Shown here in pieces: positions 21,020 to 31,458 of a stretch of 32,719 nucleotides of DNA. The position numbers and the translations under genes are program-made. Numbering within the stretch: the stretch's first letter is position 1; each line of letters opens with the position of its first letter. Under the pieces are notes generated by a model. The model saw only the letters and a program-made list of their open reading frames with translations. It did no database searches and was not told where the DNA came from. Origin of the DNA: Pleurotus ostreatus/Saccharomyces cerevisiae fusant (taxonomy: Eukaryota > Opisthokonta); NCBI GenBank assembly GCA_024196135.1, contig JAMQCK010000266.1, positions 1 through 32,719 of the forward strand. The letters are read 5' to 3'.

Positions 21020-21885
21020 GTTCTTCGGAAGGAGACTAGAGTGGAGGGAGACTGGAGTGAAGAGTGCTTGGGATCGAAATGGTTTGGGATAAGATGCGCT
21101 GCGCAGACCGTCAGCACTGTCCGCGCCACCGCACATCACGTGGATTATGTGGCGTTAATCCGCCGCATCGCACATGGGAAGTCCGCCCTCAGCCTGCTAT
21201 TTGCCTCCATCTCTCTCACTGCATGTCTCCAAGCTTAAGCTCAGATTGAGTCTACTCCCTTAAATCGAGTCTATTGGCATCTATCCAAGTCATAAAGTTG
21301 TTTGTGATCGCGGCGAGGCAGAGCAAAGGCAGAGCAGGAGCTGAGCTCGCTGACTTCAACCCAGTCAAGAGGATAAGGTCAGAGGATTGAAGATTCCAGT
21401 GAGCGAGGTAAGCTCACACAGACACTGCTTTATACTTTCCCTGACTCCGTTGCAGATGATGGTCTGGAAGAGCGGCCTCATACAGATCTATGAAGGTCGA
21501 TATACGGGGACGCTCGGTCTTCATGACCGTGCCACCTATGACCGCGGGTTACTAGCCGTACAGGTCGGCTTTCATCGCAAGCTAATGACGGGAGACGATG
21601 AAGGCCGTCAAGAGCTATTTTCGATGTCTAGTCCGAGTGGCGGTGAAGCTGTTCATAATTCTCTAGATCCCGTCCTGACTTTGATTTGATTTATTGCACT
21701 AATTCTTGCGCAGGTTTCGATGTGTCGAGATGCTTAGACGTAGCGGTAAGATAAATAGAGATGGTGGATGCGATAAGCTGACTAGCGGCTCATACAGAAT
21801 GTCCCCGACCTGGCGAAATCGCGACTCGGCCGGCCATAGCGACTCAATCGGCAGTCATCTTTCACTTCATCACCCTGTCCGTACA
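21020..21885. other. Intergenic region without a supported gene
   Basis: 866 bp including the promoter of the His-rich protein gene and the 3' flank of the next minus-strand gene. An intron-like stretch (GTAAGCTCAC... ending TTGCAG at about 21454) lies near 21408, but the frames beside it lack an ATG start and any domain. Confidence 0.45.
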
Positions 21886-22676
21886 TCACCACCAATGAGC
21901 AATCCCGAGAGTAAGAATGTCTCGTAGAAGGTGCCCTATCTGCGGGCGGTCGGATGTGGTCTTCGCCATCGCTGACAATGCTCGCTCTCCCGACTTAAAC
22001 TCAGCCCGAAGTTTCCGCCACTCTCGCTCGGCGACCAGCGCCTCCTGCTTTGCGAGCTGATCCTCAGCACGGAAGAGCGACGCCTCCGCGGCCATCGCTG
22101 GATACATCGGGTGGTCCACGTCGGAGGGGGCGATGATTGAAGGCCACGCTTTTATGGGCTCGGAGGCGTCGAAGTCAAGGTCAGGTATCCCGAGGGCCTC
22201 CATGCAGGGCTCGCACGCGGAAGACTGGAGGAGCGCGTGAGTGAGTTGATCTCGCAGAGTTGTCGAAAGGGATGGACACCGCTACTCACAGCATACTCGA
22301 ACATCGAATACGCGCTGCGCAAACAAAGCACTTGCTCTACGAGGACTTCCGAAGAAGATGGGACTATCGGGCGCGGTGAGCTGCGAATTTTTCTGATGCG
22401 ATTGCAAGTCTTCCCCGACTCACCATTCTCATCCGCGGCCAGCGCTTCGCAGCCGGGCAGCTCGGGTATGCGCAGGTCGTTCAAGCAGGCCTGAAGCGGA
22501 TCGCGTCAGTAAGTCCTGTTGAGTCCAGTCCCACTTGAGCCCCGTCCCGCTTGGATCCCGCTCTCGACGAAATAGGAGGTGAGACGTACCCGCATGTCGC
22601 AGAAATCCTGTCTCGGACGCGGCGCGGCTAGCGCGAGTGAGACGATCGTTGGCAGGACGACGGCGGAGAGGAGCAT
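21886..22676 (-). CDS. Small secreted Cys-containing protein (188 aa), unknown function
   Basis: Four exons: 22676-22590, 22490-22424, 22363-22290, 22224-21886. The start at 22676 gives a signal peptide of about 18 residues (MLLSAVVLPTIVSLALAAP). Six cysteines all lie in the first 90 residues: CDMRAC, one in PGCEAL, one in VLCLRS and the pair CEPC. The second half is Cys-free, helical and charged (EDQLAKQEALVAEREWRKLR), then ends in LTLGIAHWW. The acceptor of intron 2 is uncertain: 22364 gives a 60-nt intron with a CTCAC branch site 16 nt before the exon, while a site 18 nt further on would drop six residues. No known family recognised. It could be an effector-like or wall protein; nothing proves it. 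The gene is divergent from the next gene. Confidence 0.6.
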
Positions 22677-23431
22677 TGGTAGCTAGTCCACGCGCGAGAA
22701 AGGATAAGGATTTGGAGTAAGGGCAGAGGGTGAGCAAGGGCGGCGAATGGACGTTATGGACAAGGAAAAAGAGGGAGCTGTGCTTTTTGTATTGGCATGC
22801 TCGGACGTGATCGAGAGTTGCATAACCGGTGCGTTGTTGTGCGCATTTCAAAGGCGGGAGTAAAACGAGAAAGGGTTGTTGGGCTGTCAGACATGTCCAT
22901 AAAGGTGCCTGTGCGGGGGAGAATGGGCAGTAATTGTCACTGGTAGTCACTGACTAGCATCCTGGGCTAGCGAGTCGAGAGAGAGATGGTCGAACAAGAG
23001 CGGCATGCCGTATAAGGTGGTTACTTTTGAGGCGCTGGCAGCTTGAATTGAAAATACCGCGGAGGGTGGCCATGTAAGCCCGGCTCTGCTCCATATTCGT
23101 TCTTGGGATGTCGGGGCCTTTTCTTACCGTCTGAGCCACACATACAACTCTGAATGGATGAACTCCGACCGTCTGCGAGAATCGGAATGCAGTGGTCAGT
23201 GCCTCGTCCAAGTTCGGAAGCCTCAGCCGTGACCGTTGAACGATTTGTCACGACATTGTAGGTCCATGCTTGGCATCTCGGACTACCCGGACCGGGCCCC
23301 CTGCTTCTCCGCGGACTTGCGCGTCGCATCGCCGCGACCGCGATGACGATGTTCACCGCGCATATGCGCCATCGCATCTTGACCGAAACTCCCATCTTTG
23401 CACAGTTTGTGCATATCGAACGAACCTAGTA
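22677..23431. promoter_or_regulatory. Divergent intergenic region
   Basis: 755 bp between the starts of the secreted Cys-containing protein (minus) and the 155-residue protein (plus). It must hold both promoters. No TATA box, repeat or coding sequence could be assigned with confidence. Confidence 0.45.
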
Positions 23432-24008
23432 ATGTCGACCTCAGACGACTCGCTGGCTGCCTGGGCGCAAGCGCGCCTGGCGGATGTGTACGAATACGCC
23501 CCCGACACGGAGGCGCAGAACCTTGTCTCGAATTTCGACACAGCGCTCTCACCGAGGGCAGAGATCTTTTTGAATGATAAGCCTGTGGAATACGATGAGT
23601 ATCGGAAGGATATGACGGAGAGGAAGGCGATGGCGAATAGGGCGAAGGTGGAGTTCAAGGATGTGATCGAGGTGCTGGACGAGAACAAGCGGGTGAGTGT
23701 GCGTCTGTACTTCCAGAACTATGGTATACTGACTTGACGATCGGCAGACTGGCCTCGTAGCAGGCACCATCGTCGTGACCAGGCAGTCCAAGCTTAGGAT
23801 TCGCGCAGCGCCCGCGACACACTTCAACACCATCGTATTCCATGCTAAGTACGTGCGCGTTTGTTTCGTGCATACGAACGATACTGACTCAGGTTATCAC
23901 AGAGTCTCTGAAGAGGAGGACGCCGGCGAAGACGGACGGCGCATCACTCACCTTCGGCTCATCTCAGCCACCAAGGCTGCGCCGATCAATCTCGTCCATC
24001 CTCATTAG
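23432..24008 (+). CDS. Uncharacterised 155-aa protein, possibly NTF2-like fold
   Basis: Three exons: 23432-23692, 23748-23848, 23903-24008; introns are 55 and 54 nt with GTGAGT and GTACGT donors. The protein starts MSTSDDSLAAWAQARLADVY and has no signal peptide or membrane helix, so it is probably cytosolic. Helical N-terminal part, then FLNDKPVEYDEYRKDMTE, a second helix, and beta strands TGLVAGTIVVTRQSKLRI and THLRLISA. A helix-helix-strands layout with a 'variable displaced residue' loop resembles small NTF2/SnoaL-like proteins, but this is a shape argument only. The final exon uses the second of two possible AG sites (23902); the first leads quickly to a stop. Confidence 0.65.
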
Positions 24009-25097
24009 ACGTCAAACACCCGAAGCTCGCACAAGTGTACCAGTATGTTCAATTAGGTCAATGGAATCATGGAACAGTCTAGCTTGGAGAATGCGGACCT
24101 GACGGTGACCTGAGCTTCGCGGCCTTCTCGCAAACTGCCTAATGGAGCGGCAAGGTACGGGTGTTGCAATGGGCGACTCACAGCAACTGGAGTACCTTGT
24201 TGAATGCCTTGAATGTCAGCTATCGCGGAGACATGAGTCGCAATCTCATGCGTTGATCGGTTGGCGGACTGAGCGCTGAGCGATCCCTTCAGGACTGGTG
24301 TTCAATCGCAGGTACCTTGTCGGCCTCTCATAGCCTGGTGACGCCGCTGTTGATGCTCCCCTCGTAAGTTGTCAATGGTCGGTCTGCACTGACCGCGCGC
24401 TCATGCTCTTCTTTGTAGAACTTCGTTTCATGTCGCGAAGCACCTTCAATCGCAAGTTGGCCCTTTGCTTAGTTTGCCTCGAGCCGCACTTTGTTGACGT
24501 CGACTAGAGCGAGGGCCCATAAATGCTACCTGACTACGTAGAGGGCACAAAATGTTGGTCTGTTTGCAGGATCACCGCCCTATATTGGACAGGGCTGCGA
24601 TGCGCTCCTTGTTTTCTTGACAGTAGGAGGTGTCGCTTTGCTACCGTGACAAACGGAAGTTGAATCCGGCGATACCTAGTCGGTCAACAGCCATGTGAGA
24701 CGTCCTTCTCCCCATCCATAATACCAGTAACTCCCGCTGCATAGGTCTGCCAGTCATTACCCACTGCCTCGAGAGCGGTCGCACGAGCAGCACTCACTTG
24801 CCGCTGAAGAAGACGAGAATATCCACAATGGTTTCACTCCGCTCACAATGTTTGTCGAGGCTTTCCGTCGAGGACAGCTTTACGCCACCATTGAGCTCTG
24901 CAAGCTTGCACGATACGGTTCGGGAGGGCTGAACAGAGATCGTTTACAGCGCGCGCCACTGCCTGACTAGGACATCACCCGAGGGTTGGCAGGGGTATAT
25001 CGGGCGGGGTATAAAGAGTCGGGGAAGCGCAGAAGGACTCCCACCCCGCCGAAGCAGCATCTCTCTTCCGCCTCACGAACTAGAGGAGACGCCCGAG
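24009..25097. promoter_or_regulatory. Upstream region of the laccase gene
   Basis: 1.09 kb with no supportable coding sequence on either strand. The proximal part is the laccase promoter, with a TATA box at 25010-25016. I could not identify copper- or xenobiotic-response elements with confidence. Confidence 0.5.
25010..25016 (+). promoter_or_regulatory. TATA box of the laccase gene
   Basis: TATAAAG lies in a GC-rich setting (GCGGGGTATAAAGAG), 82 bp before the laccase ATG. That is the normal distance in basidiomycete laccase genes with a short 5' UTR. Confidence 0.7.
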
Positions 25098-27620
25098 ATG
25101 GTCTCCCCACTTATTATATTGAGGACGTGCGCGGCGATCGCCGCCCTCCTGTCCTTTTCTGCTTCTGCCGCCAAGGTACTACACTCAAAGGCGTCCTTGG
25201 CCATCTCGAACGGACCAGTCTCACCCGACGGCATTGAGCGCATGTGAGTGCATTTCCCTCAACTCAGTTACGTGAAGCTCATCCCACCCCAGCGGCGTCC
25301 TCGTCAACAATGAGTTCCCCTCTCCGATGATCAAGGCGACGAAGGTGCGCGGCAATTTTCCTTCCCTTTGCGAAAAAACGAAGCCACCGTTGACAGTTCA
25401 ATTCCTCCTAGGGCGACAAGTTTCGGCTCGAGGTCCTCGATCGGCTGTCTTCTCTCGTTGATCCGAACATGTACATCGCCACTAGCATTGTAAGTCCGGA
25501 CACTTCATTTTTTCTGCGCGGAGCTGAACCTCCCGCGCGCTGCAGCACTGGCACGGATTTTACCAGAGGGGGACTAATTACGCTGATGGTGAGCCTCGCG
25601 CTGGTTTCTATCGGGGTCTTGGCGATGCAGGTGCTGACTTTGAGCCCGATAGGCGTTGCCTATGTCACGCAGTGCCCGCTCATGCCGGGCGAGAAGTTCA
25701 CGTACAAGTTCAGCACCGATGACAACCAGGCGGGGACGTACTGGTACCATTCACACTTTGATTTGCAGGTACGCGTGTCCATTGTGTTCGAGAGCCTGTA
25801 CAGCAGCTGATCTTTCATCCAGTACTGCGACGGTGAGCCGTACGATCAATGGACACGTGCATCGTGCTAACGGGATACCGCGACGCCAGGCTTGAGAGGT
25901 ACGCTTTCTTCAAACGGACATCGTGCTCATCGCTGACGATACTTGATGCATAGGTCCGCTAGGTATGCACTAGAATCTTGGCAAGGGCAGCACCATATTG
26001 ACGCGCCTCAGTCGTATACGACCCAGATGACCCTTACAGGGATCATTACGACGTCGACGATGGTATGAAACTCATTCTTCCATTCGCCGACACAGGCTCA
26101 CGAGTACTCTCTAGAATCTACCGTGCTGACTCTCGCGGACTGGTACCATTCTGCGGCGCGCGCCCAGCCTGGTGGTGGTCCGTTTGTCGCGGACAGGTGA
26201 GTCCAATAGGCGCCCGACCAGATATATGTCGCGGGCGCTAATCATACTTCGTGTTTCTAGCACGCTATTCAACGGCAAGGGGCGAAGTGTAAAGGACCTG
26301 ACCGCGCCACTAGCCAAGATCAATGTCGAGCATGGAAAGCGCTACCGTTTCCGTCTGATCTCGCTCGCCTGCGAACCCAACTATACATTCTCTATTGACG
26401 GGCATAACATGACCATCATCGAGGCAGATGGTCAACTGACGGAGCCTTTGGTGAGTCCCGGTACATGTCTGGCTGAACGAGGACGCTGATCCATCATCCA
26501 AAGACGGTCAACGAGATTCAGATCCTTCCCGGCCAACGATACTCATTCATTTTGAACGCGACACAACCTAGGGACAACTATTGGATGAGAGCGGTGCCGA
26601 ATGTAGCCTTGCACGGGACGAATGATGTGAACGCCAACTTTACCGGCGGCTTGAACTCTGCGATCTTGCACTATAACGGTATGCCGCGGTCTTTGTTAAG
26701 GTCATGCATCGCGTCGCTGACATATCTCATAAAGGTGCATCGCACCATGAACCGCACACGCACGCGCCGCACGACAAAGTACCTCTTCGCGAACCGGAGC
26801 TTCATGCATTGGTCGACCCTGCTGCGCCGGGCACGCCCGAGTACGGCGTCGACGTCCAGTCCGTTAATCTCACCCTGGGCTTCGACGGCGCACTCTTCAC
26901 CGTCAACGGCCACAACTTCCACGGTCCCGACGGCATGATGAAGCCCTACCTGCTCCAAATCCTCAGCGGCGCTCAGAGCGCCTCGGACCTCCTGCCGCAA
27001 GACAGTATCATCGACATCAAGCGCGGCAGCGTCGTCGAGATCACTCTCATTCCGGATATGTCTGGGATGACCGGGTCGCCGCATCCAATGCATCTGCACG
27101 GCCATTCATTCAGTGTGGTGAGGAGCGCCGGGAGCGAGGAGTTCAACTACAGAAATCCGGTACGGAGGGATGTGGTAAGCACCGGCACCGACTCGAAGGG
27201 GCCCGGCGCGGGCGCGGTCATTCGCTTTGTGGCGGACAATCCGGGTCCATGGTTTTTGCATTGGTAAGAGCTTCGTACGACGGCACCGAATACTCGTTGA
27301 CTAACAATCATATTCTCAGCCACATTGACCCTCATCTGCGTAAGTGCCCCGGTGGTCTATCGTTGGCATAGTGTAGCTGACATGGTACAGAGGGCGGTTT
27401 AGCTGTCGTCCTCGCAGAGGGCGTGGATTCTGCAGCGGCGGCGAACCCGCCGCCTCCGGACTGGCAACAGCTCTGTCCTGTTTGGAACACATTCTTGTGA
27501 GTCTTATCCTCGTCCATTCATACCGTTCTGACGACGCATAGCGGAGCCTTCCACCGTCCACTTGGTGGACCCATGGCAGAGATGCTAAACAATGCCACAT
27601 TGGACTCGGACATGCAGTAG
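25098..27620 (+). CDS. Laccase (secreted multicopper oxidase)
   Basis: Oxidises phenols at a type-1 copper and reduces O2 to water at a trinuclear centre; acts outside the cell in lignin or phenolic turnover. Sixteen exons: 25098-25243, 25293-25344, 25412-25489, 25546-25588, 25653-25768, 25823-25832, 25890-25898, 25954-25962, 26012-26062, 26115-26196, 26261-26450, 26504-26678, 26735-27263, 27320-27339, 27391-27496, 27542-27620. This gives 564 residues; typical laccases have about 520. Signal peptide about 1-24. Copper motifs: L1 [15 protein letters not shown] (H93, H95), L2 [10 protein letters not shown] (H139, H141), L3 [10 protein letters not shown] (H437, H440, H442), L4 HCHIDPHLQGGLAVV (H496, C497, H498, H502). 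The position ten after Cys, L507, is Leu, not Phe. Oddities: Pro replaces the usual Trp in L4; a His-rich loop (about 323-333) lies before domain 3; the C-terminus is extended by a last exon whose use is inferred from the donor GTGAGT overlapping a stop. Confidence 0.95.
25823..25962 (+). other. Three consecutive micro-exons (10, 9 and 9 nt) in the laccase gene
   Basis: Exons 25823-25832, 25890-25898 and 25954-25962 encode YCDGLRGPL just after the L2 motif. They are separated by introns of 57 and 55 nt and followed by one of 49 nt. All three leave one base in the same phase, and the joined frame matches the conserved laccase sequence exactly, so the structure is well supported. Confidence 0.85.
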
Positions 27621-28000
27621 TGTGATTGAGACCATGCCTCCACTTTATTTATGCGCAGCATACGGACTAACCTCATGACGAATTCATGATGGAGACCTCT
27701 ACCTCCGATCTGACGATTGCTTCGGACGCCTTTATCTATTCAATCATGACTTACTTATTTCTTGCTTATTTGTTTACCATACTGATGGGCCTAATTCTTG
27801 TATACTCACCTCTACTATATCCGACGCATTCCTTGTTTCTACGCGAGTCAGTTTTCCCCTTGTCAACAGCTGAAGTTTGACTGAAGTGCCGGCGGCGCTG
27901 AACAAAAGAACAATGGTTTTTACTTGATCTGAAAATTGATCCGCGCTTTGATGTTTGATTGCACCTGCAATATTCCTCTGCACCTTGTTCTTTCGCCGTC
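27621..28000. other. Intergenic region between laccase and exonuclease genes
   Basis: 380 bp, AT-richer than the surroundings, holding the laccase 3' UTR and the promoter of the exonuclease gene. No separate feature seen. Confidence 0.5.
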
Positions 28001-30264
28001 ATGAAGCGTGGTCACTCCCCCGAAACCAGCAAGGCCAAGAAGATCAAGACATCTGTCGGTTTGTCTGCGCAAGAAAATGAAGAAACCGGCGGGTGGACGA
28101 AGGTCGAGAAGCGAAAGCAGAAGAAGGCGAGAAAGGCGGAAGTACAGATGGTTGGTGAGCTCTCTCGTGTTCTAGTGCGCGCTAGACGACGGATGGGCGT
28201 CTAGAAGGAAGGGGGATAGGCGGGGGAACAGAATGCTAATACTTGCGTAGGACAAGCAGCCTCGATTCTTGTACAATAATGCAGAAATCGCCAAGCGCAA
28301 TCATGCAATGGGAATAGATGTGCGTATCCACGTTCGTGGCTCGACAAGGCCCTGACAGTTGCTTAGGATATCAGAGAGCTGGTATTGCATGTTACAGCGG
28401 ATGCACCTCCCCCGAACTGGGTTCGGATAGACGTGCGTGCTGATTCCGTGGCGCATATACACAATCTCACTCCCCTTCAGAACGCTTTGCAGATCCAGAA
28501 AGTCGTTGTACTTCTCGTACCAGGCATCACTCGTGAAGTGCTATCTCTTCCTCCTCCCCCGACATCCGCTACTACCAATCCGAACTTCCCAATCTCCATC
28601 CCCCTCCGTCCCCCACCCGACGCACCGACGATCGGTCTGCCTTTCGTCTCCTCGACCTTTAGCCATGCCGTCCCTACGCGCGCCCCTGGCGATGCGAACC
28701 GGATGCATAGTGTCCTCAGCACGTTCTTCAACGGTCCTGTCTCGGAGCAAGAGCGGAGACAACGTATGGCTGCGCGCGCTGCCTGTTCGTCTCTTACCCC
28801 TCCTCCTTGTCCACGCGCAATGCTCATCTGTTGTTAGCAGAAGCCTCTACTGCGAATGATCCCTCACGATATCTCATCACGCTTGAGCAGATGATTGAGA
28901 ACGACTATCCGGTGCCCTCGTATATGGCGGACACGTTCCAGAAGCCAGACGACGCCTGGGTCGAAATTCCGAAGGAGGAGTCGAGCATTCTGGACGACTT
29001 CCAGGCGAGGAGGCAGCCCAAGCAGCGGAGCGTGTACGCGTTGGATTGCGAGATGGTGCGTGGCTTGTCGATCTCAGACGGCATAGTATTGACAGACTAC
29101 AGTGTCTGACTGAAGATGGACAAGAGCTTGCGCGAGTCTGCATGATCGACTTCACCACAGACAAAGTTATGTACGATCGCCTAGTTAAGCCCGCGAAGCC
29201 CATTCTCGACTATCTCACCAAGTGCGCCTGCATGTCCATCCGTCGCCTCATTCCTCGCTAACATCCACTCAGATGGTCAGGGATAACTGAAGAGTCGCTC
29301 GCGCCTGTCACCACTACACTCGCCGAGGTACAGGCCGACATCGTCAGGTTCCTTACCCCCAAAGACGCCCCCATGCCCATCCTCATGGGTCACTCGCTCG
29401 AGAACGATCTCCGCGCCCTCAAGATCTGCCACCCCCTTTGTATCGATACCGCGCTCATGTACCACCATCCGCGCGGCAGACCGCTCAAGCCCGGGCTCGC
29501 CTGGCTCACGCGCAAATGGTGCGCGCGCGAGATCCAGGCCCGCGGCGAGGGCGGGCACGACCCGGAAGAGGACGCGCGGGCCTGTGTCGAGCTCTTGCAC
29601 CGCAAGCTCGAGTACGGGCCGGACTACGGGACGTTCCGCGTCGACTGGGAGAGCATCTTCGAGCGCATGTCGCGGAGCACGAAGTTCAACGCGGGCGGCG
29701 CGGGGCGCGCAGCGGTCATCGACCACGGGAACCCGGCGCTGCATGGGGCGAAGGCGTCGACTGCGGTTGCGTGTACGACGGACGAGGAGGTGCTTAGCGG
29801 GCTTCTGGAAGCGATCCCCTCGCATAAGTTCGTCTATGGACGGTTCACGGAGTTGGCGGATACTCTTGGATGTACGTCTGACTCCATCGCTCTCGAAGTT
29901 CATCGACTAAGTTTTCGCAGGGATCACCGCGAGACCAGAAAAGGGCGCTCCACCACCCGAGGAGCCCTCGGCGTTCAAGCCACCACCTACCCAAGAGGCA
30001 GTCAACCAGGCGCTCGCGTCACTCAACAACCGCCTCGCAGCTGTGCACGCAGCTCTCCCACCACGCACCGCGCTCGTCATCTTCACCGGGCACGAGGACC
30101 CGCAGCGGATGGTCAACCTGGGCCGCAAGCGCGGCGCTTGGGAAGCAGCCATCCGCAACGGAGCCGACCCCGGGGAGAAGTGGACGATGGAGGACATGCG
30201 CCAGCTGGAGGAGGCCGTGGAGGTCGCCAAGCGCGGGCTGCTCTTCTTGGGCGTGAAGTCATAG
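28001..30264 (+). CDS. REX1-type DEDDh 3'-5' RNA exonuclease
   Basis: Trims 3' ends of structured RNAs such as 5S rRNA, 5.8S rRNA and tRNA in the nucleus, as yeast Rex1 does. Eight exons: 28001-28150, 28251-28319, 28367-28432, 28481-28784, 28838-29055, 29103-29221, 29273-29871, 29921-30264, giving 622 residues. The N-terminus is Lys-rich (nuclear-localisation-like). KVVVLLVPG is the usual pre-nuclease motif of REX1. The exonuclease domain runs about 260-425: Exo I ALDCEM (D266, E268), Exo II GHSLENDL (D354), Exo III HDPEEDA (H404, D409), so all four acidic residues and the His are present. A C-terminal extension follows (IFTGHEDPQRM...). Intron 1 uses a GTTGGT donor and intron 4 a GTTCGT donor, both weak but the only ones in phase. 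Intron 3 (28433-28480) is 48 nt, in frame and without a stop. Confidence 0.92.
28433..28480 (+). other. Stop-free in-frame 48-nt intron of the exonuclease gene
   Basis: It starts GTGCGT, has CTCAC as branch site and ends CTTCAG, so it looks like a normal intron. Length 48 is a multiple of three and there is no stop, so retention would add 16 residues before the KVVVLLVPG motif. Splicing is preferred because the size and signals match its neighbours. Confidence 0.6.
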
Positions 30265-30963
30265 GCTCGCCTAACCGTGCTTATGCACTTCGCTTCTCTA
30301 TCTGGTCTGCTGGCCTTGCCGGCTACTCTCTTTGTTGGTCTGCTGGCTCCGCCGCCCCTTCGACTTCTGTTGCCTGCGTCACTTTGTCGTGTGTATGTCC
30401 GTCATTGGGCGAACTTACGTTCGCGAGATTATATGCAGCCGGCTTCCAGGGCGTCCTTCGCGCCCCGCCACCCCATGTGTAGTGAACATCTGATTGCGGC
30501 GTCGAGTGACGAAGGTACAGAACGTGGGCACCCTATTATACAGGGGCCTTGGTAAGTGCCGGCGACGCGCAAGGAACCAGGAATGCGTGAAAGGCATGTC
30601 AGATATTGTACATGTGCAACGGGACATGAGGGGCATATCAAGGACGTCCAGTCCGAGACACATGCAGGTTCGTGAATCGACATAGGTGGGATATCTACTG
30701 AGTAGTCCTTCGGGGAATCCGGCTTCGAGTTCTGTCTCTTCTCGCGCGCCGCCCAGCGGCGCCCGGGGGCAAGGACCTTGCGAAATTCCATATAGATACA
30801 TAGATACACGCCTGCAGGGGGTGGCGTCAGTCCTCAACGTGTCTGCCTTTCAGATGACAACACGACGCACCGATAGGCAATACACAAGCATTCGAGGGCC
30901 CGCCGCGAATAGGACATGGGAAGGAGATGATCATCGGACATCGATGCCCACTGTGCGGCCGAG
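30265..30963. other. Convergent intergenic region
   Basis: 699 bp between the 3' ends of the exonuclease gene and the Ser/Pro-rich protein gene. Apart from one GC-rich hairpin (30746-30762) no feature is supported; the open frames here overlap on both strands and have no domains. Confidence 0.5.
30746..30762. repeat. GC-rich hairpin GCGCCGC-CCA-GCGGCGC
   Basis: Perfect 7-bp arms with a 3-nt loop. It lies about 200 bp past the stop of the minus-strand gene and 480 bp past the exonuclease gene. It could affect 3' processing; a role is not shown. Confidence 0.5.
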
Positions 30964-31458
30964 TTACGGGTGCAGCGACCACCACCAGCGGGTGCGCTTG
31001 CTCGAACTTGTCGACGCGTTGTCTTTGTCCGGCGAGTCGACGATGTCGTCCGCCCCGCCTGGCGGGCCGCCCAAGCCCTCGATGCTCTGGAAGCTGACGT
31101 AGCCCTGGAAGTTGGCGAGCTCGCTGGACGCTCGCCGGGCGTCGAAGCGCGGCTTTTGGGCGTGCTCGGCAGCGTCTGAGGGTTGGGCGGATGAGAGCGA
31201 GGGTGAGGTGCGGATGGCGGAGGGCGTAGGTGGGGCAGAGTAGTACGTCGGTGTGGACGAAGTACGTCGCCGGAGTGCGGGGCGCATCGCAGGGGGGACG
31301 GCATTCGATCCTCGTCTGGCACTGACGGAGGGGACCTGCACGGAGGTGCTGCAGCGCCTGTGCGCAAGCGCGGCGCCGCGCGCGGGGCTCGCGTCCGCCT
31401 TCGCGAAGGACGTCTCGGCAGCAGACGGGGACGAAGAGCATTGAGACCAGTCGGACAT
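30964..31458 (-). CDS. Ser/Pro/Arg-rich protein (164 aa), unknown function
   Basis: A single exon from ATG at 31458. The protein starts MSDWSQCSSSPSAAETSF, continues as a disordered Ser/Pro/Arg-rich stretch (RRRTSSTPTYYSAPPTP), and ends with a better-ordered part, FDARRASSELANFQGYVSFQ, then SIEGLGG and a Ser/Lys/Trp tail (SKRTRWWWSLHP). The RRTSS, SSP and TPS motifs could be phosphorylation sites. No signal peptide or domain recognised. The frame is also open upstream to about 31701, but that part is low-complexity and an ATG just after a CCTCATCATC stretch is the better start. The codon pattern looks coding, yet a spurious frame is possible because GC is high. Confidence 0.5.
   Translation of the reverse strand: MSDWSQCSSSPSAAETSFAKADASPARGAALAHRRCSTSVQVPSVSARRGSNAVPPAMRPALRRRTSSTPTYYSAPPTPSAIRTSPSLSSAQPSDAAEHAQKPRFDARRASSELANFQGYVSFQSIEGLGGPPGGADDIVDSPDKDNASTSSSKRTRWWWSLHP

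Noticed and set aside
21387..21689. 100-residue plus frame with an intron-like segment upstream
   Set aside because: No ATG start for the upstream part and no recognisable domain; the GTAAG...GCAG pattern alone is not enough.
28385..28837. Reading the exonuclease exon straight through 28433-28480 and past 28784
   Set aside because: The first segment has full intron signals and the second runs to a stop; splicing at both restores the conserved REX1 frame.
29277..29903. Minus-strand 208-residue frame
   Set aside because: Antisense shadow of the REX1 exonuclease domain; the plus frame has all DEDDh residues.
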